Origin: Bacteroidales bacterium
Lineage (GTDB): Bacteria > Bacteroidota > Bacteroidia > Bacteroidales > M50B96
Reading direction: 5' to 3'
Length of the DNA: 64,000 bases
Assembly: GCA_021740905.1 (NCBI GenBank)
Contig: JAIOYV010000014.1
Location: 1-64,000, forward strand
Numbering within the stretch: position 1 is the first letter of the stretch; every line of letters begins with the position of its first letter. The notes under the pieces were generated by a model. It searched no databases and had not been told where the DNA came from. It saw nothing but the letters and a program-made list of their open reading frames with translations. Of the stretch, positions 7,137 through 15,831 are shown piece by piece. The translations under genes were made by a program, and so were the position numbers.

Positions 7137-9677
7137 CTAACGAACTATCGAAAACTTACCAGACTTTCTTCCCAATTCTGAATCAATAACAACAGAATAA
7201 ATTCCAGGTTTCAGGTCCTCCACATTTACAGTAACAATATCTTGTTGATTTTGAATTTTAACAGATTTAACAATTTCTCCTTGCGTGGAGACGATCATGG
7301 CCTGCCCGATATTCTCAGAAAGCCCAGAAATGTTAATCATTGAACTGGCCGGGTTTGGGTAAATGTATACTTCAGGTCCCGGTTTTGTTATTTCTGGCTC
7401 CTCAATCGAAACAATGGTAAGCAATGAATCAATCGAAAGGGAAATCATGGAGCGGGCATAACTCCCAACAATAATTTTATGGAAATAGCTATCGTATTCA
7501 ATGTCATAGACCGGGATTATAGGCATATCATCCGACAGCCGTGCCCATTTTTGTCCCCCATTATCAGTAAAATAAACTCCTCCATCTGTGGCTGCCAATA
7601 TAACCTGATCGCCATAGCCTTCAAGAATTACCAAATCGTTCACCGAAATTTGCGGCAAATCACCCGATATATCGACCCAGGTATTGCCATAATCAACCGA
7701 CTTGTGAACATGAGGGATAAACTCATTATCGCGATAGCCCGAATGGCTAACAAAAACAGAGTTGACATAGTTTGGTGATGCCTTTATGGAGGTGACATAC
7801 CTGTCGGGCAATCCGGTAAAAATGGCTTCCCAAATTGCCCCACCGTTCAAACTTCGCGAAACATTTCCATCGGAAGTACCTGCATATAAAACGGAAGCAT
7901 CAATTGATGATTCATCCAGGCAACTAATCACATGGAACTTATTGTTTATTCCGTCTGTTAAATCGGGGCTTAGGAGTGCCCAGCTTCCTGTAGGAGCGCT
8001 TGGGTTCTTATAAATCCGGTACGTGCCGGTATATAATACAGATGGACTATGCGAACTCATAATAATGGGCATATCCCAAGCCCTACGGTCGTTGCTGTAA
8101 ATACCTGTCCCAAAATACAGCCAGCCGCCTCCATTTTTATAGTACAACAAACCATCTTGCAATTCCGTGTACATAATATTCGGATTGATATAATCGAACA
8201 AGGGCTGGAAACCATCGCCCCCATTTATTCTTTGCCACGAATAATAATTGCTGATACTGCCATACAAAGTACCATTGTCTTGTGCCCCTCCTGCATAATA
8301 CCCAGGATTGTGCGGATCGATGGCCACACGATAAAATTGTGTATTGGTTATATTGTCGTTGTCTGTCCAGGTATTTCCCCCATCAACGCTCTTAAATAAC
8401 CCTCCATCGGTAGAAGAAATAAGGATAAGGCTGTCCACAAATATCAAGTCGTGCTTATCTGCATAGAACTCATTGGTGGCCCAATTGGGGCCGACAGCGG
8501 CCCAAGTAAGGCCTCCATTTGATGATTTGTACAAATCAATCCCAAGTATGAATAATTCGTTGTCATTATAAGGGCTTATCCTGATCTGTCCAAAGTACCA
8601 TCCAAAACCGCCATACGCATAACTAAGGGGAGTTCCAACAGGAAGCGAGGTCCAGCTTGCCCCAGCATCAGTGGTTTTATAAACCCCGCCAACCTGAAGG
8701 GATGTGTTGGTCATTACCGCATATAGGAGACTGGTGTCGCTGCCTGACATACACAGACCTATCCTGGACATAACATTTGTTGGAAGGCCATTGGTAAGCA
8801 CATTCCACGTGCTGCCCCCATTGGTCGACTTATAAATTTTCGATTGTTGGCCATAAAGAATACTTTGTGAATTATTCCTGATCCTGTTCCAACCTGCAGC
8901 ATAAATTGTTTGTGAATTGGGCACAACGATCAAATCAATAATCCCTGCATTATTGCTTAAATATAAAACCTTGTCCCAACTTAAGCCTCCATTTGTGCTT
9001 TTGTACAAGCCCCTGTGAATATTCTGTTCGAAGGGTAAGCCCATGGCTGCAACATAGATCAAATCCGAATTGTTGGGATCGATCGAAATCTTTGAAACAA
9101 TGCCCACTTCCGATAAGCCAAGATGCTCCCAACTTTGGCCTGCATCCAAGCTTTTATAAATTCCATTGCCAATAAAGGGATACCCTGTGATATTAGGATC
9201 GCCGGTACCCGCATAAATGATGTCCGGGTCCTGGGGATCGAAAATAAGTTCCCCAATAGCAAGATAAGCGTGATCGTCGAATATTGACTCCCAATTTTGC
9301 CCGCCATCTATAGTTTTAAAAATACCTCCCGCTGCACTCCCAGCATACATAATACTTGAATCAAAAGGATGGACAATTATTTCATTTATCCGTCCACCAA
9401 TGTTGCCAGGCCCTTCGCTAAGCCAGGATATTTGTGATGGGTACATACTGTTTTTCTTCTCTATATCGTTTCGCACCTGGTTTAACCCATCTTTATATGC
9501 CTTTATATCAATGGAGGAATCAGGGTATGCCCGTTGATGAAAAAAGAAATCGGAAGGCTTGTTTTTATGGATTAACTTTTGATTTGCTAATGAATTCGGA
9601 TAGTTTATATCGCCTTGTAGATTGCACAGCCCGGCAATCAATAAAATATAGACAAAAATATGCGTTGAATTTTTCAT
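7137..9677 (-). CDS. T9SS-exported BNR/Vps10-like beta-propeller protein
   Basis: An 846-residue secreted protein. The N-terminus has a hydrophobic export signal (FVYILLIAGLCNL). The body contains about ten BNR-type motifs of the form KSxNGGxTW (for example YKSTNGGLSWDKV, YKTTDAGASWTSL), the pattern of sialidase/Vps10/Ycf48-like propellers. The last 80 or so residues form a T9SS type A sorting domain, starting VYIYPNPASS and containing LKPGIYSVVI. It is therefore predicted to cross the outer membrane and be anchored or released at the surface. No catalytic residues are identified, so enzymatic activity should not be assumed. Its ligand is unknown. A good promoter lies about 80-115 bp upstream. 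Confidence 0.85.
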   Translation of the reverse strand: MKNSTHIFVYILLIAGLCNLQGDINYPNSLANQKLIHKNKPSDFFFHQRAYPDSSIDIKAYKDGLNQVRNDIEKKNSMYPSQISWLSEGPGNIGGRINEIIVHPFDSSIMYAGSAAGGIFKTIDGGQNWESIFDDHAYLAIGELIFDPQDPDIIYAGTGDPNITGYPFIGNGIYKSLDAGQSWEHLGLSEVGIVSKISIDPNNSDLIYVAAMGLPFEQNIHRGLYKSTNGGLSWDKVLYLSNNAGIIDLIVVPNSQTIYAAGWNRIRNNSQSILYGQQSKIYKSTNGGSTWNVLTNGLPTNVMSRIGLCMSGSDTSLLYAVMTNTSLQVGGVYKTTDAGASWTSLPVGTPLSYAYGGFGWYFGQIRISPYNDNELFILGIDLYKSSNGGLTWAAVGPNWATNEFYADKHDLIFVDSLILISSTDGGLFKSVDGGNTWTDNDNITNTQFYRVAIDPHNPGYYAGGAQDNGTLYGSISNYYSWQRINGGDGFQPLFDYINPNIMYTELQDGLLYYKNGGGWLYFGTGIYSNDRRAWDMPIIMSSHSPSVLYTGTYRIYKNPSAPTGSWALLSPDLTDGINNKFHVISCLDESSIDASVLYAGTSDGNVSRSLNGGAIWEAIFTGLPDRYVTSIKASPNYVNSVFVSHSGYRDNEFIPHVHKSVDYGNTWVDISGDLPQISVNDLVILEGYGDQVILAATDGGVYFTDNGGQKWARLSDDMPIIPVYDIEYDSYFHKIIVGSYARSMISLSIDSLLTIVSIEEPEITKPGPEVYIYPNPASSMINISGLSENIGQAMIVSTQGEIVKSVKIQNQQDIVTVNVEDLKPGIYSVVIDSELGRKSGKFSIVR

Positions 9678-9759
9678 TCTATCAAAAAATTAATTTCTTC
9701 AAAAAAACAAGGTTTTTGCTACTCTTCTTTGCTTTCTTTTGATTGCGTTATTTATGGAA

Positions 9760-9791
9760 CAAAAATATTCAAAAAAAAAACAAATGTCAAA
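9760..9791 (-). promoter_or_regulatory. Bacteroidota-type promoter for the propeller gene
   Basis: Read on the minus strand: TTTG (9791-9788), 20 bp, TATTTTTG (9767-9760). Full match to TTTG-N20-TAnnTTTG. It lies about 83 bp before the start codon at 9677, so the leader is long and A/T-rich. Confidence 0.5.
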
Positions 9792-9917
9792 TTTTTAAAT
9801 CCAAAGAAATCATTTACATACGATTTTTAACAATGTGTAGGAGCATTACTGCTTTCGCACCCTAAATATACAATTAGTTTTTCGTGATAAAGGAGATCAT
9901 TAATTTATTAGTTATCC

Positions 9918-10922
9918 CTATGGATTATATTTCGAAGCTATAAAAATCCCCTGGTGATCCTGCATTTCCATTAAGTCATTTAAGCTGATAGTAGGATTTT
10001 GATCGACATATTTTTTTACAATTTGCCAACCTATCCAATTGCCTACGCGGGCAGGCGAATTTTTAAACCCGGCCGTGAAAGGGCCATCTTTCGTAAAACG
10101 CACAATGTCCTTATACTTGGTCGAGAATAGGAATTCGTTTTCAACCATAAACGCATACATTTCTTTTTCACTTTTCACGCAATAGTCAAGCTCGTTTGTC
10201 GAATAGCGGATTATGACTGTGTCACTCTTCTCAGGCATCATGGCCTTCGCAAAGTACAATATCTTCCCATTGTAAATCATGGTATTAAGCACATTTTCGA
10301 TCGAATCTGTATTCGGAAATTCCATCATTGCCCAGGCCCTCATACAATCGCTGGCAATATTTTCTTTTTTCAATTGCTTTCGGGCAAATACGGGAAGCCC
10401 TAGTTGATAGTAAAATCTGCACTCCTCGCCCAGATATTTGTCGAGACCAATGCCGAGCAAATCTTTGTCGGTAACTATCGACTGGTTGAAGCCCCCAATA
10501 AAAGTAAACACCTTGGGAATTTCCTTTTCTGGAAAATAATAGGCGAAATGTGTAAACGAGTTGTCTAATTCTTCGATCAGGAAATTGTCGTTTTCGAATA
10601 TTTTTTGTGCCTCCTCGTACGATTCGCGAATTACCGGGTCTCCTAAAAACTGACACAAACGATCGGCAAACATTCTATCGTTTGGTCCGCCAATGTTTAA
10701 TATCTGATAGGTGTACATTTCCCAAAACTCGCCATACTTTTGATGTATATCATACACCGCATCAACAATCTTCGAAGTGTCAATGGCAAATAAATCATTA
10801 TCAAATCGGATAGGTTGGATATCGACGTCAATACCGGATACATCAACATTCAGCCTATCGCCTTTACAGGCTAGAAAGGAGACCAGGATTATCAGGAATA
10901 TCAGAATTTTAGACTTAATCAT
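9918..10922 (-). CDS. gldB: Gliding-motility lipoprotein GldB
   Basis: A 334-residue lipoprotein resembling GldB, required for gliding and T9SS function in Flavobacterium-type bacteria. The start is placed at the ATG at 10922, because the residues from there form a classic lipoprotein signal (MIKSKILIFLIILVSFLAC, lipobox Cys 19); the in-frame start at 10991 would bury it. The mature protein has the expected length and mixed alpha/beta composition, with no catalytic motif. It is divergent from a PorT-like barrel gene and close to nadE, a neighbourhood that recurs for gldB in Bacteroidota. T9SS cargo genes on both sides of the window fit its role. Confidence 0.8.
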   Translation of the reverse strand: MIKSKILIFLIILVSFLACKGDRLNVDVSGIDVDIQPIRFDNDLFAIDTSKIVDAVYDIHQKYGEFWEMYTYQILNIGGPNDRMFADRLCQFLGDPVIRESYEEAQKIFENDNFLIEELDNSFTHFAYYFPEKEIPKVFTFIGGFNQSIVTDKDLLGIGLDKYLGEECRFYYQLGLPVFARKQLKKENIASDCMRAWAMMEFPNTDSIENVLNTMIYNGKILYFAKAMMPEKSDTVIIRYSTNELDYCVKSEKEMYAFMVENEFLFSTKYKDIVRFTKDGPFTAGFKNSPARVGNWIGWQIVKKYVDQNPTISLNDLMEMQDHQGIFIASKYNP

Positions 10923-10934
10923 AAGAACTAATTT

Positions 10935-10962
10935 TTTGTTTGGATTAAAAGAAATAATTTTG
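10935..10962 (+). promoter_or_regulatory. Bacteroidota-type promoter for the PorT-like gene
   Basis: TTTG (10935-10938), 16 bp, TAATTTTG (10955-10962), ending 33 bp before the ATG at 10996. It lies in the 73-bp space between divergent gldB and the barrel gene. Confidence 0.5.
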
Positions 10963-10995
10963 CCACTTAACTGTTTTGTACAAAAGCTCAAAATT

Positions 10996-11685
10996 ATGAA
11001 AAAGACAATACTATTTGTAATGCTAGTGACCGTATGGTCCGTAATTTATTCACAGGAAGCAGGAAAAAAGGTTCGGATAGGACTTGAACTAGCCCCTTCC
11101 TTTTCGTGGTTTAAATCTGACTATGAAAAGGTTGAAAACGATGCACTCAAGCTGAGCAACAGGGTTGGGGTAGTTTTTGATTATAATTTTTTTGATAATT
11201 ATTTTGTTAGCACAGGGATTTTTATGAGTTGGCAAAAAGGTGATTTACGCTACACCGATTCAAATATCAACTTCGATATTGATCACGAAATAAAGACATT
11301 CAATACAACCGAGGAAGCAGTGGTTTTAAAATATGCCTTGAAATATATCGAAATCCCCATAGGGTTGAAACTCAAAACCAACGAAATTGGCTACATGACC
11401 TATTTTGCCAAATTTGGGTTGAACACTGCTTTCAATATCTCGGCCATGGGCGATGCCAACCAACAATCGGTCGAGAATGCTGACTTTAGCAAGGAGGTAA
11501 ATTTTATCAATGTGGGATATCATATTGGCGGAGGCATGGAATATTCCCTTTCATCGAACTTTATATTTACAGGAGGCCTAACTTTTCAACAAGGGTTTAT
11601 CGATGTCACCACAAATACCGATGGCCGCGAAAAGGACAAAACCATTATGAACCAAGTACGCCTGAATTTAGGGATTTTATTTTAG
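10996..11685 (+). CDS. PorT-family outer-membrane beta-barrel protein
   Basis: A 229-residue protein beginning with a signal peptide (MKKTILFVMLVTVWSVIYSQ). Alternating strands typical of small outer-membrane barrels follow, with glycine/aromatic turns such as VGYHIGGGMEYSLSSNF, and it ends in the terminal strand LNLGILF. This fits the PorT/OmpW-like family common in Bacteroidota. I start it at 10996 because of the signal peptide and the promoter just upstream; the longer frame from 10777 runs through gldB and is not supported. It may act in the envelope with GldB, but that is inference from position. Confidence 0.72.
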   Translation: MKKTILFVMLVTVWSVIYSQEAGKKVRIGLELAPSFSWFKSDYEKVENDALKLSNRVGVVFDYNFFDNYFVSTGIFMSWQKGDLRYTDSNINFDIDHEIKTFNTTEEAVVLKYALKYIEIPIGLKLKTNEIGYMTYFAKFGLNTAFNISAMGDANQQSVENADFSKEVNFINVGYHIGGGMEYSLSSNFIFTGGLTFQQGFIDVTTNTDGREKDKTIMNQVRLNLGILF

Positions 11686-12067
11686 GTAATTTCGAGTTCT
11701 GTCTTACAACGCTAAAACTTCATAGGATAAAAGATTAAAGCTCTAATTTCAGCACAGATACGCCGTCTGGCCTTCGTGAACTTGTCAAGCAAATCCAGCA
11801 AATTGATAATTATGCAGAATCAATCTAAAGATTGATTTAATCTGTTCAAATTGTATATTTGAGGTGTCCAAATCTGTGAATCTGTGGCTTTTTTTTCACA
11901 TGAACCTAACAGCCACAGATTCACAGATTAGTAAACCAATTTAATGGATTTAATTTGAAAGTTTCAGGAAGGCAATGAAAATGATAAAAAAATTTATGAT
12001 TGAGAATAAAGTCCTTCTTCCTGAATTTCGATCCGTTTTACAGGATTCATATAAAATGTTTGATTAG
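11686..12067. other. Non-coding gap containing a 19-bp inverted repeat
   Basis: No gene seen. AATCTGTGAATCTGTGGCT (11871-11889) and its exact complement (11911-11929) flank a 21-bp loop that begins with a T run. The arms consist of CTGTGAATCTGTGG wording also met in other gaps of this window. It could fold as a strong hairpin in RNA from either strand. Termination or attenuation is possible, but no U tract follows the second arm. Confidence 0.5.
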
Positions 12068-13717
12068 ATGAAAATTGCACTGGCACAACTAAATTACCAT
12101 ATTGCCAATTTTAAGGCAAACAGTAAAAAAATAATTGCCCATATCGACAAGGCAAAAGATAAAAATGCCGATTTGGTCATTTTTTCTGAACTGGGCCTTT
12201 GTGGTTATCCGCCACAAGATTTGTTAGAACAGGAAGATTTTATTGGCGAAACTGAAAAACATATCGAAATAATTGCCAAAGCAAGTGCCGGTATAGCTGT
12301 CATTATAGGTGCCCCGGTGATCAATAAAAGCAAACAAGGCAAGAAGCTTTTCAATGCCGCACTTTTTATCGACAATGGAAAAGTAGCCCACATCCAGGCC
12401 AAGACCCATCTGCCAACTTACGATGTGTTCGACGAATACCGCTACTTCGAGCACAATACCACCTTCGACATAATCGAATTTAAAGGAAAACGCATTGCCC
12501 TGACGATATGCGAAGATTTGTGGGACACGCAACCGGTGGGCAATTCATTTGCAAAAGATAAACTGTACACGGTTTCGCCCATGGAAAAATACAGTGCCCA
12601 AAATCCCGATTTTGTGATCAATATTGCTGCCTCGCCATTTTCGTACAACCAGGACGACAACCGAAGAAATATCCTTGTGAACAATGCCGTGGAATATGCC
12701 ATCCCGATAATCTATGTGAACCAGGTGGGGGCACAAACCGAATTGATTTTTGATGGAGGCTCTATGGTCCTGAACAAAAAGGGTAAGGTGGTAAAAAACC
12801 TGAAGCATTTCGAGGAAGATTTTTTGCTTATTGATGTAGATGAAATCGACAAGCTGACTGAAATCAATCAAGCACCTTACGAGCGGATCGCCAAGATTTA
12901 CGATGCACTGGTGTTGGGAATCAGGGATTATTTTTCGAAGATGAATTTCCGCACTGCCACACTAGGTTTATCGGGAGGCATCGATTCGGCAGTTACCTTG
13001 GCCATCGCAGCCGAGGCTTTGGGCAGTGAAAACCTGCAAGTGCTCTTGCTCCCCTCTAAATATTCATCCGACCATTCGATAAAAGATGCCATCGACCTGG
13101 CCCATAACCTGGGCGTGAAATACGAGATCATCAGCATCGAAAAAATAGTTTCGGCTTTTGATGGGAGTCTGGGCAAGTTGTTTGAAAACCTACAGCCCGA
13201 CATAGCCGAGGAGAACATCCAGGCACGGGCCAGAGGAGTCCTGTTGATGGCCTTATCGAATAAATTTGGGAACATCCTGTTGAACACCTCCAACAAGAGC
13301 GAGGCGGCTGTAGGATACAGCACTTTGTACGGCGACATGAACGGTGGCCTCTCGGTGCTGGGCGATGTCTACAAAACCGATATCTTTAAATTGGCCAGGT
13401 ACATCAACCGGGATTCTGAGATAATCCCGGAAAACACCATCACAAAACCGCCCTCGGCAGAATTGCGCCCCGACCAAAAAGACAGTGATTCGTTGCCCGA
13501 TTACGATACCCTCGACACTATTTTGTTCAACTATATCGAATTAAAGAAATCCTCAGCCGACATTGCTTCCCTGGGGTTCGACCTCGACCTGGTGATGAAA
13601 GTAATTTCGATGGTAAATAGGAATGAGTACAAACGGTTCCAGTCACCCCCCATTTTGCGGGTATCCTCAAAGGCATTTGGCTTTGGGAGGAGGATGCCCT
13701 TGGTGGCTAAGTACTGA
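12068..13717 (+). CDS. nadE: Glutamine-dependent NAD+ synthetase
   Basis: Makes NAD+ from nicotinic acid adenine dinucleotide, ATP and glutamine. The 549 residues comprise an N-terminal nitrilase-type glutaminase (about residues 1-260) with the catalytic triad in FSELGLCGYPP (Glu), KTHLPTYDVFDE (Lys) and LTICEDLWD (Cys). A C-terminal synthetase domain carries the ATP-pyrophosphatase P-loop LGLSGGIDSAV and further conserved NTSNKSEAAVGYSTLYGD. Length and domain order are normal. It stands as a single gene, about 380 bp after the barrel gene. Confidence 0.96.
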   Translation: MKIALAQLNYHIANFKANSKKIIAHIDKAKDKNADLVIFSELGLCGYPPQDLLEQEDFIGETEKHIEIIAKASAGIAVIIGAPVINKSKQGKKLFNAALFIDNGKVAHIQAKTHLPTYDVFDEYRYFEHNTTFDIIEFKGKRIALTICEDLWDTQPVGNSFAKDKLYTVSPMEKYSAQNPDFVINIAASPFSYNQDDNRRNILVNNAVEYAIPIIYVNQVGAQTELIFDGGSMVLNKKGKVVKNLKHFEEDFLLIDVDEIDKLTEINQAPYERIAKIYDALVLGIRDYFSKMNFRTATLGLSGGIDSAVTLAIAAEALGSENLQVLLLPSKYSSDHSIKDAIDLAHNLGVKYEIISIEKIVSAFDGSLGKLFENLQPDIAEENIQARARGVLLMALSNKFGNILLNTSNKSEAAVGYSTLYGDMNGGLSVLGDVYKTDIFKLARYINRDSEIIPENTITKPPSAELRPDQKDSDSLPDYDTLDTILFNYIELKKSSADIASLGFDLDLVMKVISMVNRNEYKRFQSPPILRVSSKAFGFGRRMPLVAKY

Positions 13718-13806
13718 TTCGTTATTGATGTCAAAAAAAATTATTTTAGCTGCCCTGAAATCGGCACGGGAACGTTCGACCGATGTAAATGAAAAATGAA
13801 AAAAGA

Positions 13807-15207
13807 ATGAAAAAAGTAAATTATCTAATTTTTAGTATCTTGATTATGGCAAATATCAGTTTGAATGCTCAGAATAATGGAGGCATTTCAACCCAAATGC
13901 TGCAAAGCATGAAACAAAAGCACGAGGCAAACCCATCGACTGTGGCTATCACCAACGCACTCAGCAATGGTGATGTTAAACAACTTGCATTGAATAGGGA
14001 AATTGTTGGAAAAACCGACCATAATTTTAAGTACAAAGTGAAAGTAAGCGGCATTACCGACCAAAAAAAATCGGGCCGCTGTTGGATGTTCACCGGCCTT
14101 AACATCCTTCGCTATAAGGTAATCGACAAATATAAGCTAAAGGAGTTTGAGTTCTCGACCAGCTACCTCTACTTTTACGACATCCTCGAAAAATCGAACC
14201 TCTTTCTCCAGGAAATTATCAATACCTCAAATCTGACTATGGACGACAAGCGCGTGGAATGGCTGTTCCGTTCACCTGTTGGCGATGGCGGAGTGTGGAA
14301 TTCGCTGGGCAACCTGGTCGAAAAATATGGCCTTGTGCCAAAGCTGGTGATGCCCGAATCGAAAAACAGTGAAAATACCTCGATGATGATCCACATGGTG
14401 AACCGTAAGTTGCGCGAAGACGGGCTGGAACTTCGGAAAATGATGGCTGGAAAAACCACGAATGAAAATGTGAGCAAGAAAAAAAACGAGATGTTGGCAG
14501 ACATCTACCATATCCTTGCCCTCAACCTCGGGCAACCACCCGCCGAATTTGAATATCGCTTTGTCGACAAGGAGGGCAACATAGGGGAAAACACCAAATA
14601 TACACCCCTCAGTTTTTATTCAAGTTGTTTCCCCGATAATAAGTTTGATGACTATGTAATGCTGATGAACGATCCCAGCCGCCCCTTCTATGCGCTTTAC
14701 GAAATCGACATGGATCGCAACGTTCTGGAAGGCCGCAACTGGAAATACATCAACCTGCCTTCGGATGAAATAAAACAATTTGCTATGGCTTCCATAAAAG
14801 AAAACGAGGCCATGTATTCGTCGTGCGATGTGGGCAAGCAACTGAACAAGGATGAAGGGGTGTTAGACCCCAGCAACTACGATTACGAATCGCTGTACGG
14901 TATGCCTTTTGGCATGGACAAAAAAGCCCGCATCATTACTTTCGAAAGCGGCTCCTCGCACGGCATGGCATTAGTGGCAGTAGATGTGGACCAAAACGAG
15001 AAACCTATAAAATGGCAAGTCGAGAATTCCTGGGGCACAGAGGCCGGCCACAACGGCTACCTCACCGTCACCGACGAATGGTTCAACGAATACTTTTTCC
15101 GGGTAGTGGTCCTCAAGAAATTCATCGATGCCAAAACTCTGAAAATATTAGACCAGAAAGCCACTCTTTTGCCACCATGGGACCCGATGTTTAGTGCGGA
15201 TGAGTAA
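13807..15207 (+). CDS. C1B aminopeptidase (bleomycin hydrolase-like) with signal peptide
   Basis: A papain-fold cysteine peptidase of the PepC/bleomycin hydrolase type. Catalytic Cys is in KSGRCWMFTGLNILR, catalytic His in SGSSHGMALVAVD, and the Asn in VENSWGTEAGHNGY. Unlike cytoplasmic PepC it starts with a signal peptide (MKKVNYLIFSILIMANISLN), so the enzyme is probably periplasmic or surface-exposed; this is usual for the Bacteroidota branch. The ATG at 13807 gives the cleanest signal peptide; 13789 would add six charged residues. Length (466) is typical. It would trim N-terminal residues from peptides. Confidence 0.9.
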   Translation: MKKVNYLIFSILIMANISLNAQNNGGISTQMLQSMKQKHEANPSTVAITNALSNGDVKQLALNREIVGKTDHNFKYKVKVSGITDQKKSGRCWMFTGLNILRYKVIDKYKLKEFEFSTSYLYFYDILEKSNLFLQEIINTSNLTMDDKRVEWLFRSPVGDGGVWNSLGNLVEKYGLVPKLVMPESKNSENTSMMIHMVNRKLREDGLELRKMMAGKTTNENVSKKKNEMLADIYHILALNLGQPPAEFEYRFVDKEGNIGENTKYTPLSFYSSCFPDNKFDDYVMLMNDPSRPFYALYEIDMDRNVLEGRNWKYINLPSDEIKQFAMASIKENEAMYSSCDVGKQLNKDEGVLDPSNYDYESLYGMPFGMDKKARIITFESGSSHGMALVAVDVDQNEKPIKWQVENSWGTEAGHNGYLTVTDEWFNEYFFRVVVLKKFIDAKTLKILDQKATLLPPWDPMFSADE

Positions 15208-15293
15208 TCTTTAGATAGGACTCATTGGATGAATCGGAGTCATCCGACGAGTAGTCGGAGCCTTGCGATTTACTAAAAGAGAAATAAATAACC

Positions 15294-15698
15294 ATGGAAT
15301 TCAATAATGAAAAAACAGCATGGTTTGATGCAGAAATAGTAAATGAGGTGGTAGTAATCCGTACTAATGAGAAATCATTTAGTATGGATGAACGTGCAAT
15401 GAAATCTTACTCTGAGTTTAAAAGAATCCTTTCAACATTAGCTGAAAGTGACTATAAAGGAATGGTTATAAACTGCTCTACTATTTTTTACTTACATTCA
15501 GGCACCGGACCAGATACGTTGGCCTTAATCGGTTTAAAAAGATTAAGGCCAATAAAGAAAAAACTTGCTTTATGCTGCATTTGTGAACCAATGCTTCAAA
15601 TACTCAAGTTAATGCAACTTCATAATGTCTTCTCCATCTTTGACCGGGAAGAGGATGCGATAAATTTTGTGGGGGCAAATGATTCACCCTTATTATAA
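15294..15698 (+). CDS. STAS-domain protein (anti-sigma factor antagonist-like)
   Basis: A 134-residue single-domain protein with STAS-like features. The central strand-loop GMVINCSTIFYLHSG aligns with the usual 'DxSxxxFIDSSG' region. The C-terminal LKLMQLHNVFSIFDREEDAI matches the family's helix and 'IFDSEEEA' end. The Ser in HSG is the plausible phospho-acceptor, but the usual preceding Asp is replaced by His. Such proteins bind anti-sigma kinases or act in phosphatase partner-switching. No kinase or phosphatase partner is adjacent. It ends 42 bp before the CRISPR array and reads in the array's transcription direction, so read-through into the array is conceivable. Confidence 0.55.
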   Translation: MEFNNEKTAWFDAEIVNEVVVIRTNEKSFSMDERAMKSYSEFKRILSTLAESDYKGMVINCSTIFYLHSGTGPDTLALIGLKRLRPIKKKLALCCICEPMLQILKLMQLHNVFSIFDREEDAINFVGANDSPLL

Positions 15699-15739
15699 AA
15701 CAAAAAGAGACGCACTTCCGCACGTCTTAAATAGGATTA

Positions 15740-15831
15740 GTTGTGAATTGCTTTCAACTGCGGAGCTCTCACGAACACCTTAAAAATAAAAATCTGTGAG
15801 TAAAATTAGATTATGCGATCTTTGACACAGC
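15740..15831 (+). repeat. Disrupted first CRISPR repeat
   Basis: The first 18 bases of the repeat (15740-15757) and its last 30 (15802-15831) are intact but separated by 44 bp not found elsewhere in the array. The two parts share AA at the break, as if by a 2-bp duplication. The extra segment has short complementary ends CTCAC and GTGAG. The total of 92 bp equals two repeat lengths. Confidence 0.85.

Noticed and set aside
10777-10995. N-terminal extension of the PorT-like gene
   Set aside because: The upstream in-frame segment overlaps gldB antisense and would hide the signal peptide at 10996.
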